Origin: Sulfuricurvum sp.
Lineage (GTDB): Bacteria; Campylobacterota; Campylobacteria; Campylobacterales; Sulfurimonadaceae
Assembly: GCA_014764075.1 (NCBI GenBank)
Contig: JACXUE010000038.1
Coordinates: 1 to 9,298 of the forward strand
Direction: 5' to 3'
Length of the DNA: 9,298 nt
Under the pieces are notes generated by a model. It did not search any database. It saw nothing but the letters and a program-made list of their open reading frames with translations, and had not been told where the DNA came from. Below, piece by piece: positions 1-6,143 of the stretch (position 1 is its first letter; each line of letters begins with the position of its first letter). A program made the translations under genes and the position numbers.

Positions 1-126
1 GCTTCGGCATAGTCATTTGCATGTAAGAGATCATCGATCCAGCCCAATTTTCTTTAGTGACATTTATATATCCTAAACTGTTGTTTTTATCAACAAAATA
101 ATATATAGGGGTCAAGACACCTTCAA
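1..126 (-). CDS. Unidentified open reading frame, partial; possible fragment of a protein gene
   Basis: The minus-strand frame is open from the window edge up to about position 226. Above about position 128 it is only the antisense of the ppnP remnant, so only the lower part could be real coding sequence. It translates to a plausible protein stretch with TPIYYFVDKNNSLGYINV (about positions 65-112) followed by TKENWAGSMISYMQMTMPK (about 2-58), running off the window. No convincing start is seen. A TTG at 113-115 has a weak GAAGG upstream, and an ATG at 32-34 has no clear ribosome binding site. Another minus frame also gives a short protein-like run (KLGWIDDLLHANDYAEA), which weakens confidence in any one frame. 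I do not recognise the family. It may be a gene fragment that replaced the 5' end of ppnP, or simply a chance open frame. Confidence 0.3.
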
Positions 127-127
127 A

Positions 128-340
128 ACCCTCGGGATCATGATGCCGGGCGAATACACCTTTAACACGGGTGATAAAGAGATCATGGAGATTATGAGTG
201 GTGAGATGGAGGTACAGCTTCCGGGCTCAGAGGAGTGGATCAATGTTGTTGGAGCCCAAAATTTTGATGTTGCTGCGAACAGCGCGTTCAATTTGAAAGT
301 GAAAAGCGTATCCGACTACTGCTGTCACTTTGTACAATAA
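128..340 (+). pseudogene. ppnP: 5'-truncated ppnP remnant (pyrimidine/purine nucleoside phosphorylase, DUF1255 family)
   Basis: PpnP is a small single-domain cupin enzyme that phosphorolyses a range of nucleosides to free base and ribose-1-phosphate in the cytosol. The match starts at KTLGIMMPGEYTF and continues through the family pattern of an EIM..SGE.EV.LP strand pair, an EW segment, FDV.ANS.F and a terminal DYCCHF. The family is usually about 94-105 residues. Here the N-terminal 30 or so residues, normally containing a (N)xYFxGKVxSR segment, are absent in every plus frame, and the frame is closed by TAA at 74-76. The first possible starts are tandem ATGs at 140 and 143, preceded only by a weak GGGA. 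Starting there would remove the first strands of the cupin barrel. I therefore infer a truncated, probably non-functional gene, although a short expressed product is possible. It is convergent with infA. Confidence 0.7.
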
Positions 341-359
341 TCCCTGATTGGGGATTATT
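336..359. terminator. Candidate bidirectional terminator between ppnP remnant and infA
   Basis: AATAATCCC at 336-344 pairs perfectly with GGGATTATT at 351-359, with a 6-nt loop (TGATTG). The ppnP TAA (338-340) lies in the left arm and the infA TAA (355-357, read on the minus strand) in the right arm. The stem is 9 bp and partly A/T. Neither side has a long U-tract; on the plus strand only the distal part of the stem is T-rich. Its position between convergent genes supports a terminator role, but efficiency is uncertain. Confidence 0.55.
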
Positions 360-573
360 TGTAACGATAAGTAATTCGACCTTTGTCCAAACTATAAGGA
401 GTCAGTTCGATTTTTACCGTATCCCCAGGGAGGATTTTAATGTAGTGCATCCGCATTTTACCTGCGATATGACACAAAATCACGTGACCATTTGGCAACT
501 CAACACGAAACGTTGCATTGGGTAGTGCCTCAATAATCTTTCCGTCTACTTCAATGACATCATCTTTTGCCAT
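355..573 (-). CDS. infA: Translation initiation factor IF-1
   Basis: IF-1 binds the A site of the 30S subunit and helps IF-2 and IF-3 select the initiator tRNA. The product is 72 residues, the normal family length, and forms one OB-fold (S1-like) domain. It begins MAKDDVIEVDGKI, contains the conserved core NATFRVELPNGH and HIAGKMRMHYIKILPGD, and ends PYSLDKGRITYRYK. The frame extends upstream to an ATG at 625-627, but that start is inside map and adds residues with no family counterpart. The start at 573 has AAGGAAGAG just upstream and fits known IF-1 proteins. The gap to map is 10 nt, and the SD abuts the map stop. It is the last gene of the operon here; rpmJ does not follow. Confidence 0.98.
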   Translation of the reverse strand: MAKDDVIEVDGKIIEALPNATFRVELPNGHVILCHIAGKMRMHYIKILPGDTVKIELTPYSLDKGRITYRYK

Positions 574-583
574 GACTCTTCCT

Positions 584-1342
584 TTACGCGATTGATAATA
601 TTTCAGCTCTACCGTTGATAATCGCAACCGTATGCTCGTAATGAGAGCCTCTCAGCCCATCCGTGCTCACAACATCCCAACCGTTTGCCAAAATTTTAGA
701 GGTTCCCTCTTTTTGACAAATCATTGGTTCCAAACAAAACACCATTCCGTTTTTGATTTTAGGTCCCGCCTTGGCGTTGGGACCATCTAAATAGTTCGGA
801 ATTTCCGGTTCTTCGTGCGGCTTTTTTCCGATCCCGTGACCGCAAAAGCCACGCAACGGTACGAAGCCACGCCCTTTGATAAAGGTTTCGAGCTCATAGG
901 AGAGTTCTTTAAAGCGCATCCCCTCTTGGATAATGTCGATAGCATAATAGAGAGCATCTTTGGCACACGCAATCAACGCTTCATCCTCGGCAGTGATTTT
1001 ACCTACGCCGACAGATATTGCCGCATCGCCAAAATAGCCCCCTTTTTTTGTCCCGACATCGAATCCAATTATATCCCCCTCTTGCAACGGATAATCGGTA
1101 GGGATACCGTGAATGATTACTTCGTTAAGGGAAGTACAAACGGCACTGGGAAAACCATAAAGTCCTTTAAAAGAGGGGGTTGCGCCTTGACTGCGGATAA
1201 AATCCTCACCGATGGCGTCAAGCTCTTTTAACGTAACTCCCGGTTTAGCGTGAGAAGCCAATAGTTCCAACGTCGCTCCGACGATTCGATTCGCCTCACG
1301 AAGTTTTGCTATTTCATCATTTTTGCGTAGAGCGATCGCCAT
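584..1342 (-). CDS. map: Type I methionine aminopeptidase
   Basis: The enzyme removes the initiator methionine from nascent proteins whose second residue is small, working near the ribosome exit tunnel with two divalent metals. The 252-residue product has the pita-bread fold signature and all expected residues: H78 in IIHGIP, metal ligands D95 (FDVGT), D106 (FGDAA), H169 (CGHGIG), E205 (CLEPM) and E236 (YEHTV), plus H176 in KPHEEP. There is no N-terminal extension, as in short type Ia enzymes. The start MAIALRKNDE matches the family. The ATG lies 2 nt after the secY stop and has no clear SD, so translation is probably coupled to secY. The position between secY and infA is common in Campylobacterota and many Firmicutes. 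Confidence 0.99.
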   Translation of the reverse strand: MAIALRKNDEIAKLREANRIVGATLELLASHAKPGVTLKELDAIGEDFIRSQGATPSFKGLYGFPSAVCTSLNEVIIHGIPTDYPLQEGDIIGFDVGTKKGGYFGDAAISVGVGKITAEDEALIACAKDALYYAIDIIQEGMRFKELSYELETFIKGRGFVPLRGFCGHGIGKKPHEEPEIPNYLDGPNAKAGPKIKNGMVFCLEPMICQKEGTSKILANGWDVVSTDGLRGSHYEHTVAIINGRAEILSIA

Positions 1343-1344
1343 TG

Positions 1345-2607
1345 TTACAGGCCAACCGCGCTAAGGGTTTGGTATTTTGACATATAAACCTGTGCCTCAA
1401 TACGACGCATAGTATCCAGCGCAACCTGAACCACGATCAAAACCGCCGTCCCTCCGAAGAAAAACGGTATTCCCATCGCTTTGACAATGACCCACGGTAA
1501 TGTTGCGATAAGACCAAGATAAATAGCACCCGTAATGGTTAAACGGCCTGCTGTGTCATTCAAAAACTCTTTGGTTGATTCACCCGGACGAACACCTGGA
1601 ATAAAACCGCCTTGACGCTTGAGGTTTTCAGAAATATCTTTTGCATTAAACACGATAGATGCATAAAAGAATGCAAAAAATACAATAAATGTAAACTGTA
1701 AAACATTAAAGAAGTAGTGATTCGGATTCAAAACATCCGCTACCGCTTGAACATAAGGGTTCGTACTTGATGACATTACCGTCATCGGAAACATCAAAAT
1801 AGCTGAAGCAAAAATAACCGGAATAACCCCTGAAAGATTGACTTTGACCGGTATATAATTCATAACTCGCTTGTTTTGATTTTGCATAATTGTCTTTTTC
1901 GCATAAGTAACCGGAATACGGCGTTCCCCAAGTTCGACATAGATGATAACTAATACCGTAGCAATCATGAGTACTACGATTGCAAGAAGCGTCAGAAAAC
2001 TCATAGCCCCAGTATTGACCATCGTTACCGCTTGAGAAATTGCGCTCGGGATTGCCGATACAATCCCCGCAAAGATAATCAACGACACACCGTTACCGAT
2101 ACCGTTTTGAGTAATCTGCTCTCCGATCCACATCAACAACATAGTCCCCGCCAGCATCGATACGACCGCCAAAAGGATAAACGTATTGTGATCGACCAAA
2201 ATCGCACTGCTTCCATCTTTCCCACTCATGCTTTGCAATCCGATACTCACCCCGATCGCTTGTACAATCGTAATAACGATGGTCGCATAACGGATAATCT
2301 GCATGTATTTCACCATACCGTCACGCTCTTTTTTCATTTGCGCTAAGTTCGGGAAGGTCGCTGCAAGAAGCTCCATGATAATTGAGGCGGTAATGTAGGG
2401 CATGATGCCAAGAGAGATGATAGATAGACGTTCAACCGCGTTTCCGCTGAACATATTAAATAGACCTAGTGCGTCACCAGAATGGCTATCAAAAAATGAT
2501 GCAATGACGGCTGTGTCAACACCCGGTACCGGCACGTATGCCAGCATCCGGAAGATAAAAAGAAAACCGATCGTAATTAAGATCTTGTTTACAAGTTGTT
2601 GGTTCAT
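1345..2607 (-). CDS. secY: Protein translocase subunit SecY
   Basis: SecY is the channel-forming subunit of the SecYEG translocon in the inner membrane. It moves unfolded proteins driven by SecA and inserts membrane proteins from docked ribosomes. At 420 residues it is somewhat shorter than E. coli SecY (443). Ten hydrophobic segments fit TM1 at about 9-29, then 62-85, 105-125, 141-162, 171-194, 203-225, 257-277, 301-322, 356-376 and 382-398. Conserved pieces include GIMPYITASII (67-77, TM2), ITQNGIGNGVSLIIFAGI (165-182), RRIPVTYA (229-236), the TM7 entry NLSGVIPVIFAS, and the cytosolic C5 loop GGFIPGVRPG (about 333-342), where SecA and ribosomes contact the channel. The start overlaps the rplO stop by one base (TAATG) and lacks a strong SD, pointing to translational coupling. 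Confidence 0.99.
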   Translation of the reverse strand: MNQQLVNKILITIGFLFIFRMLAYVPVPGVDTAVIASFFDSHSGDALGLFNMFSGNAVERLSIISLGIMPYITASIIMELLAATFPNLAQMKKERDGMVKYMQIIRYATIVITIVQAIGVSIGLQSMSGKDGSSAILVDHNTFILLAVVSMLAGTMLLMWIGEQITQNGIGNGVSLIIFAGIVSAIPSAISQAVTMVNTGAMSFLTLLAIVVLMIATVLVIIYVELGERRIPVTYAKKTIMQNQNKRVMNYIPVKVNLSGVIPVIFASAILMFPMTVMSSSTNPYVQAVADVLNPNHYFFNVLQFTFIVFFAFFYASIVFNAKDISENLKRQGGFIPGVRPGESTKEFLNDTAGRLTITGAIYLGLIATLPWVIVKAMGIPFFFGGTAVLIVVQVALDTMRRIEAQVYMSKYQTLSAVGL

Positions 2608-3005
2608 TACTTACCAGTTGTCGTAACGTTTTCGTCTTTAATTTTAGATGCTAAATCTTTAGCGCTAGCCCCTACAAGCTTGACACTTGTAACCGATTTT
2701 TTCATACGGTGTACAGCGCGGATGCTCTCCATCGTAATCTCAGAGAGCTCAGCTACTTCTTTCACTTTCTCAACATTGATAACGTATGGTTTGATAACAC
2801 CTGAGATAAAACCGATTTTAGGCAAACGGCGTGCAAGTGGTTGTTGTCCACCCTCGAAGTTACGTTTTTCATTGTAACCTTTGCGCGCTTTTTGACCTTT
2901 GTTACCTTTTCCGGCTGTTTTACCTTGACCACTACCTTGGCCGCGGCCAAGACGTTTTTTAGTATGGGTTGAACCCTCGGCGGGAGTAAGATTTTCGAGT
3001 GCCAT
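2607..3005 (-). CDS. rplO: 50S ribosomal protein L15 (uL15)
   Basis: L15 is a late-assembling large-subunit protein. Its basic N-terminal arm threads through 23S rRNA, and its globular C-terminal domain sits near the central protuberance. The 132-residue product is slightly shorter than E. coli L15 (144). The arm is clear: KRLGRGQGSGQGKTAGKGNKGQKAR (about 17-41, Gly/Lys/Arg-rich), then FEGGQQPLARRLPKIGF (about 50-66). The start has AAGGAT about 7 nt upstream. The gene follows rpsE after only 3 nt, so rpmD (uL30), which stands here in many bacteria, is absent. The stop shares one base with the secY start. Confidence 0.99.
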   Translation of the reverse strand: MALENLTPAEGSTHTKKRLGRGQGSGQGKTAGKGNKGQKARKGYNEKRNFEGGQQPLARRLPKIGFISGVIKPYVINVEKVKEVAELSEITMESIRAVHRMKKSVTSVKLVGASAKDLASKIKDENVTTTGK

Positions 3006-3008
3006 TAC

Positions 3009-3452
3009 TTATCCTTTGATACGTGATAGTGCATCGATAGTTGCACGAACCACGGTGTTTGGATTGTTAGAACCCAAAGACTTCGTCAAGATGTCTTGGA
3101 TACCAGCAAGCTCAAGTACTGGACGGGTAGCACCACCGGCGATAACCCCTGTACCTTCAGATGCAGGTTTAAGCAAGATACGGCTAGCGTTGTATTTTAC
3201 TTCGATATCGTGAGCGATGGTAGTACCTTTGATCTTCACTTCAGTCAAGTTTTTGAACGCTTCGTCAACCGCTTTGCGGATAGCATCGGGAACCTCTTTT
3301 GCTTTCCCGACACCGTATCCAACGGTCCCTTTTTTATTTCCTACAACAACTAAAGCGGTAAAACGGAAACGTCGACCACCCTTTACAACTTTCGTTACAC
3401 GACCGATGTTTACGATCGCTTCTGCAAATTCTTCTCTGTTAATCGCTTGCAT
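3009..3452 (-). CDS. rpsE: 30S ribosomal protein S5 (uS5)
   Basis: S5 lies at the mRNA entry side of the 30S subunit, contacts S4 and S8, and helps maintain decoding fidelity and unwinding of mRNA. The 147-residue product has an N-terminal double-stranded-RNA-binding-like domain with GRVTKVVKGGRRFRFTALVV and GNKKGTVGYGVGKAKEVPDA, then a C-terminal domain with GTGVIAGGATRPVLELAGI.D. Two ATGs stand in tandem (3453-3455 and 3450-3452). The SD AAGGG (3459-3463) is 3 nt from the first and 6 nt from the second, so I chose the second; using the first adds one Met. It lies directly between rplR and rplO. Confidence 0.98.
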   Translation of the reverse strand: MQAINREEFAEAIVNIGRVTKVVKGGRRFRFTALVVVGNKKGTVGYGVGKAKEVPDAIRKAVDEAFKNLTEVKIKGTTIAHDIEVKYNASRILLKPASEGTGVIAGGATRPVLELAGIQDILTKSLGSNNPNTVVRATIDALSRIKG

Positions 3453-3458
3453 CATCGG

Positions 3459-3463
3459 CCCTT
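3459..3463 (-). promoter_or_regulatory. Ribosome binding site deciding the rpsE start
   Basis: AAGGG on the minus strand overlaps the rplR stop (TAA at 3462-3464). Its spacing is 3 nt to the first and 6 nt to the second of two adjacent ATGs, favouring initiation at 3452. Because it overlaps the rplR stop, terminating ribosomes could feed rpsE translation. Confidence 0.6.
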
Positions 3464-3818
3464 AAAACTTGATTTCATTTGCACGAAGTGCATCGGCAAA
3501 CGCTTTTACAACACCATGGTACAAGAACCCGTTACGATCGAACGTGATTTCATTGATACCGGCATCTTTGAGGGTTTTTGCAAACGCTTCACCTGCTTTT
3601 TGAGCACCTTCGACGTTTGCTTTGAAACCCAAAGTTTTTGAATGGACTGCTGCCAATGTCACACCCGCCTCATCATTGATCGCTTGCGCGCTGATATAGC
3701 GATTTGAACGAAATACCGAGACACGTGGCAATGCCGCACATCCTGAAATTTTAGAGCGGATACGACGTTTACGTTGGAGACGTTTTGCCGCTTTGTTTTT
3801 AAGTGTTTTACCTGTCAT
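3462..3818 (-). CDS. rplR: 50S ribosomal protein L18 (uL18)
   Basis: L18 binds 5S rRNA together with L5 and helps place it in the central protuberance of the large subunit. The 118-residue product equals the usual bacterial length. It has the basic N-terminal RNA-binding tail (KNKAAKRLQRKRRIRSKISG), then PRVSVFRSNRYISAQ, and a C-terminal FDRNGFLYHGVVKAFADALR that fits the family ending (Y.GRV.A.A.AAREAGL-like). AAGGGG is about 7 nt upstream of the ATG and begins within the rplF stop. The gap to rplF is 11 nt. Order rplF-rplR-rpsE is the standard spc order. Confidence 0.99.
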   Translation of the reverse strand: MTGKTLKNKAAKRLQRKRRIRSKISGCAALPRVSVFRSNRYISAQAINDEAGVTLAAVHSKTLGFKANVEGAQKAGEAFAKTLKDAGINEITFDRNGFLYHGVVKAFADALRANEIKF

Positions 3819-3829
3819 TTCATCGCCCC

Positions 3830-4366
3830 TTATTTCTTAGATGTCTTACCGGCTTTACGCACGATAGTCTCATCAGAATATTTAACACCTTTACCTTTAT
3901 ACGGCTCAGGTGGACGGAATGAACGGATTTCAGCGGCGATTTGACCAACTTGTTGTTTGTCTGCACCTTTAATGCTGATAACGTTTTTATCTACTACCAT
4001 GGTAATTCCAGCTGGGATATCGTAGTTGATATCGTGGCTAAATCCAAGTTGTAAATTCAATACGTTTCCGTTTACTGCGGCACGGTAACCAACCCCGTTG
4101 ATTTCCAGTTTTTTCTCAAAACCAGTTGTCAAACCGGTAACGATGTTTGCAGCCAAAGCACGGTAAGTACCCCAAAATGCACGATCTGTACGGCTATCAG
4201 AGTTTGTACTGAATGTCAAAGTGTTATCTTCAAGCGTTACACCGCAGTTGCCGCGCGTATCCAAAACTTGTGTTGTTGAACCTTTCACGAAAGTGATGAC
4301 AGTTCCATCGATCGTCGCTTTAATATCAGATGGGATAGAAATAGGAAGTTTTCCAATACGTGACAT
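3830..4366 (-). CDS. rplF: 50S ribosomal protein L6 (uL6)
   Basis: L6 binds 23S rRNA near the factor-binding (sarcin-ricin) region at the base of the L7/L12 stalk. The product is 178 residues, matching E. coli (177), with two tandem alpha/beta domains. It starts MSRIGKLPISIP, has RALAANIVTGLTTGFEKKLEINGVGYRA in the linker and second domain, and ends with the signature IRSFRPPEPYKGKGVKY. Domain 1 (about residues 28-50) is less conserved, as usual for this protein. The start has a strong SD, TAAGGAG about 5 nt upstream, whose TAA is the rpsH stop codon, so the two genes are probably coupled. Confidence 0.99.
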   Translation of the reverse strand: MSRIGKLPISIPSDIKATIDGTVITFVKGSTTQVLDTRGNCGVTLEDNTLTFSTNSDSRTDRAFWGTYRALAANIVTGLTTGFEKKLEINGVGYRAAVNGNVLNLQLGFSHDINYDIPAGITMVVDKNVISIKGADKQQVGQIAAEIRSFRPPEPYKGKGVKYSDETIVRKAGKTSKK

Positions 4367-4375
4367 CTTATCTCC

Positions 4376-4771
4376 TTACCAAATTGTACAAAGGACTTCG
4401 CCGCCAACGCCAAGCTCATACGCTTTATCGTTAGGAAGAACTCCTTTTGAACTGCTGACGATGATGGTGCCATAACCGTTTTTGAAACGTTTAAGTTCAT
4501 CTTTACCTTTGTAAATACGACGTCCCGGTTTAGAGACACGTTTTACTTCATTAATAACCGTACGACCTTTTTCATCGTATTTTAATACGACATTGATCGT
4601 TTTTTTAACGCCGTCTTCAACTACGTTAAAGCTATCAATGTACCCTTTGTCTGCCAAAATGGCAACTACCGCTTCTACAACTTTTGAATGCATCAATGTT
4701 GTAGAATCCAAACGCCGCATAGTTGCGTTACGGATACGTGTCAACGAATCCGCGATCAAATCATTAATCAT
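4376..4771 (-). CDS. rpsH: 30S ribosomal protein S8 (uS8)
   Basis: S8 binds helix 21 of 16S rRNA early in 30S assembly. In E. coli it also represses the spc operon by binding mRNA at the rplX/rplE border. The 131-residue product has the expected length: MINDLIADSLTRIRNA at the start, KPGRRIYKG in the middle, and the C-terminal RNA-binding motif VSSSKGVLPNDKAYELGVGG followed by EVLCTIW. The SD AAGGA is 7 nt upstream, separated by a run of A. It is preceded by the largest gap in the operon (40 nt), next to a hairpin at the rpsN stop. Confidence 0.99.
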   Translation of the reverse strand: MINDLIADSLTRIRNATMRRLDSTTLMHSKVVEAVVAILADKGYIDSFNVVEDGVKKTINVVLKYDEKGRTVINEVKRVSKPGRRIYKGKDELKRFKNGYGTIIVSSSKGVLPNDKAYELGVGGEVLCTIW

Positions 4772-4800
4772 TTTTTTTCCTTATCTAATCATTAGGAGTA

Positions 4801-4823
4801 TCAAGTTGGAATTACCAACTTGA
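4801..4823 (-). promoter_or_regulatory. Perfect 9-bp hairpin spanning the rpsN stop codon
   Basis: Read on the minus strand, TCAAGTTGG (4815-4823) pairs with CCAACTTGA (4801-4809), with loop TAATT (4810-4814) containing the rpsN TAA. No U-tract follows, so it is a poor intrinsic terminator. It sits at the start of the only sizeable gap in the operon, before rpsH. It could be an mRNA stability or processing element, or a target for an autoregulatory ribosomal protein. Its function is not known to me. Confidence 0.5.
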
Positions 4824-4997
4824 CTTTCTAACGCCTGGGATCAACCCTTCGTTTGCCATTTTACGGAAGCAAACGCGACAAATTCCGAAATCACTGATAA
4901 CAGAGTGTGGACGTCCACAAATCTGGCAACGTGTATACGCACGAACTGCAAACTTAGGTTTACGCGCCGCTTTGGCGATCATTGACTTTTTAGCCAT
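4812..4997 (-). CDS. rpsN: 30S ribosomal protein S14 type Z (uS14, zinc-binding form)
   Basis: S14 is a late-assembling protein of the 30S head. The 61-residue product is the short C+ form, not the roughly 100-residue zinc-free form of E. coli. It carries the zinc ribbon CQIC at 24-27 and CRVC at 40-43, and ends NEGLIPGVRKSSW. The type is also sometimes written rpsZ. The N terminus MAKKSMIAKAARKPKFAVRAY is typical. The ATG shares one base with the rplE stop (TAATG), and an AAAGGGAGAG stretch in the rplE tail serves as SD. The stop lies in a hairpin loop. Confidence 0.99.
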   Translation of the reverse strand: MAKKSMIAKAARKPKFAVRAYTRCQICGRPHSVISDFGICRVCFRKMANEGLIPGVRKSSW

Positions 4998-5542
4998 TAT
5001 TCTCTCCCTTTAGCAAACGGCATACCGAGCATTTCAAGAAGCTTGAACGCATCTTTATCTGCTGTTGCAGTAGTTACCACAGTGATATTCATTCCGTGGA
5101 TTTGCATGATATCATCGTAATTGACTTCAGGGAAGATCAGTTGTTCAGTGATACCAAAATTGTAGTTTCCGCGACCGTCAAAACCGTTACGAGGAATACC
5201 ACGGAAGTCTTTAACCCGTGGAAGTGAAATGTTGATCAATTTATCCATAAAATCGTACATTTGAGCACCGCGAAGGGTAACTTTAACACCGACGGGCATC
5301 CCTTCGCGTACTTTAAATCCGGCAACCGATTTGCGTGCATTGACAATCATTGCACGCTGACCAGCGATATTGCTGATAGTGTCTTGAATATTTTGGATCA
5401 ATTTATTGTCTTTCATGGCAAAACCACAACCGACGGAGATGATCACTTTTTCAAGTGCCGGAACTTGCATAACGTTTGCAATTCCAAGAGCAGATTGAAG
5501 CTCAGGTTTAAGAGCCAAATATTTATCTTTTAGTCGTGCCAT
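4997..5542 (-). CDS. rplE: 50S ribosomal protein L5 (uL5)
   Basis: L5 binds 5S rRNA with L18 in the central protuberance and contacts P-site tRNA and the small-subunit head. The 181-residue product compares with 179 in E. coli. Recognisable blocks are VPALEKVIISVG (28-39), RKSVAGFKVREGMPVGVKVTLRG, LPRVKDFRGI, FDGRGNYNFGITEQLIFPE and, near the end, HGMNITVVTTA followed by LLEMLGMPF. The ATG is 2 nt after the rplX stop with a GAGG in the rplX tail. That gap is too small to hold a separate leader structure like the S8 target of E. coli, unless the structure lies inside coding sequence. Confidence 0.99.
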   Translation of the reverse strand: MARLKDKYLALKPELQSALGIANVMQVPALEKVIISVGCGFAMKDNKLIQNIQDTISNIAGQRAMIVNARKSVAGFKVREGMPVGVKVTLRGAQMYDFMDKLINISLPRVKDFRGIPRNGFDGRGNYNFGITEQLIFPEVNYDDIMQIHGMNITVVTTATADKDAFKLLEMLGMPFAKGRE

Positions 5543-5544
5543 GA

Positions 5545-5775
5545 TTACGCCTCAACTTTGCGGACATTTGATGCATCGATCGGCATCTCTTTGTTCAAAA
5601 ATCCGCCTTGTGGATTTTGCTCGCTAGGTTTGATCGCCTTTTTCGCAACACGAACACCCTTTACGATTACTTTGTTTTTCTTAGGCATCACTTGAAGCAA
5701 TTCTGCTTTAGTGCCTTTGTCATCACCGGTGATAACTTCTACGATATCACCTTTTTTGAAATTAAATTTTGCCAT
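5545..5775 (-). CDS. rplX: 50S ribosomal protein L24 (uL24)
   Basis: L24 is an early assembly-initiating protein that binds the 5' domain of 23S rRNA near the tunnel exit. The 76-residue product is short against E. coli L24 (104) but complete: the KOW motif KKGDIVEVITGDDKGTKAEL is at about 7-26, followed by NKVIVKGVRVAKKAIKP, and PIDASNVRKVEA closes the protein. Short L24 is common in Campylobacterota. The ATG shares one base with the rplN stop (TAATG); GGAGG lies 7 nt upstream within the last rplN codons. Confidence 0.98.
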   Translation of the reverse strand: MAKFNFKKGDIVEVITGDDKGTKAELLQVMPKKNKVIVKGVRVAKKAIKPSEQNPQGGFLNKEMPIDASNVRKVEA

Positions 5776-6143
5776 TATACAACCTCCGGAGCCAATGAAA
5801 CGATTTTCATGAAACCTGCGTAACGAACTTCACGACTGACAGGTCCGAAAATACGTGTACCGATCGGCTCACGTTTTTTATCAAGAATTACGGCTGCATT
5901 TTCATCGAAACGGATAAGTGAACCGTTTTCACGGTGAACCTCTTTTTTCGTACGAACAACTACTGCTGTAACGACTTGTCCACGTTTGATCTTACCGGTT
6001 GGAGCCGCTTTTTTAACAGAAGCGATGATAACATCGCCTACTGTCGCATAACGACGTTTTGAACCGCCAAGCACTTTAATACACATCAACTCTTTTGCAC
6101 CGGTATTATCGGCTACAACTAGACGGGTAAAACTTTGAATCAT
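5775..6143 (-). CDS. rplN: 50S ribosomal protein L14 (uL14)
   Basis: L14 lies at the subunit interface, forms intersubunit bridges with 16S rRNA, and is the docking site of the silencing factor RsfS. The product is 122 residues (E. coli 123). It starts MIQSFTRLVVADNTGAKEL, has GGSKRRYATVGDVIIASVKKA, then GQVVTAVVVRTKKE, FDENAAVILD and GTRIFGPVSREVR. The ATG overlaps the rpsQ stop by 4 nt (ATGA), a clear coupling signal, so both are translated from the same message at similar rates. Confidence 0.99.
   Translation of the reverse strand: MIQSFTRLVVADNTGAKELMCIKVLGGSKRRYATVGDVIIASVKKAAPTGKIKRGQVVTAVVVRTKKEVHRENGSLIRFDENAAVILDKKREPIGTRIFGPVSREVRYAGFMKIVSLAPEVV

Noticed and set aside
574..627. Upstream extension of infA to the ATG at 625-627
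   Set aside because: The extra 18 residues have no IF-1 counterpart, lie inside the map 3' end, and the ATG at 573 has a good SD and the exact family start.
815..1231. 138-codon plus-strand open frame opposite map
   Set aside because: It is an antisense shadow of a conserved, intact methionine aminopeptidase gene, with no ribosome binding site or recognisable domain.
4786..4797. Tiny upstream reading frame (Met-Ile-Arg-stop) before rpsH
   Set aside because: It has no SD and is too short to distinguish from chance.
4772..4800. Possible SD-sequestering structure (TCCT against AGGA) before rpsH
   Set aside because: Only 4 bp can pair and the inner stem would need a very small loop; too weak to claim.
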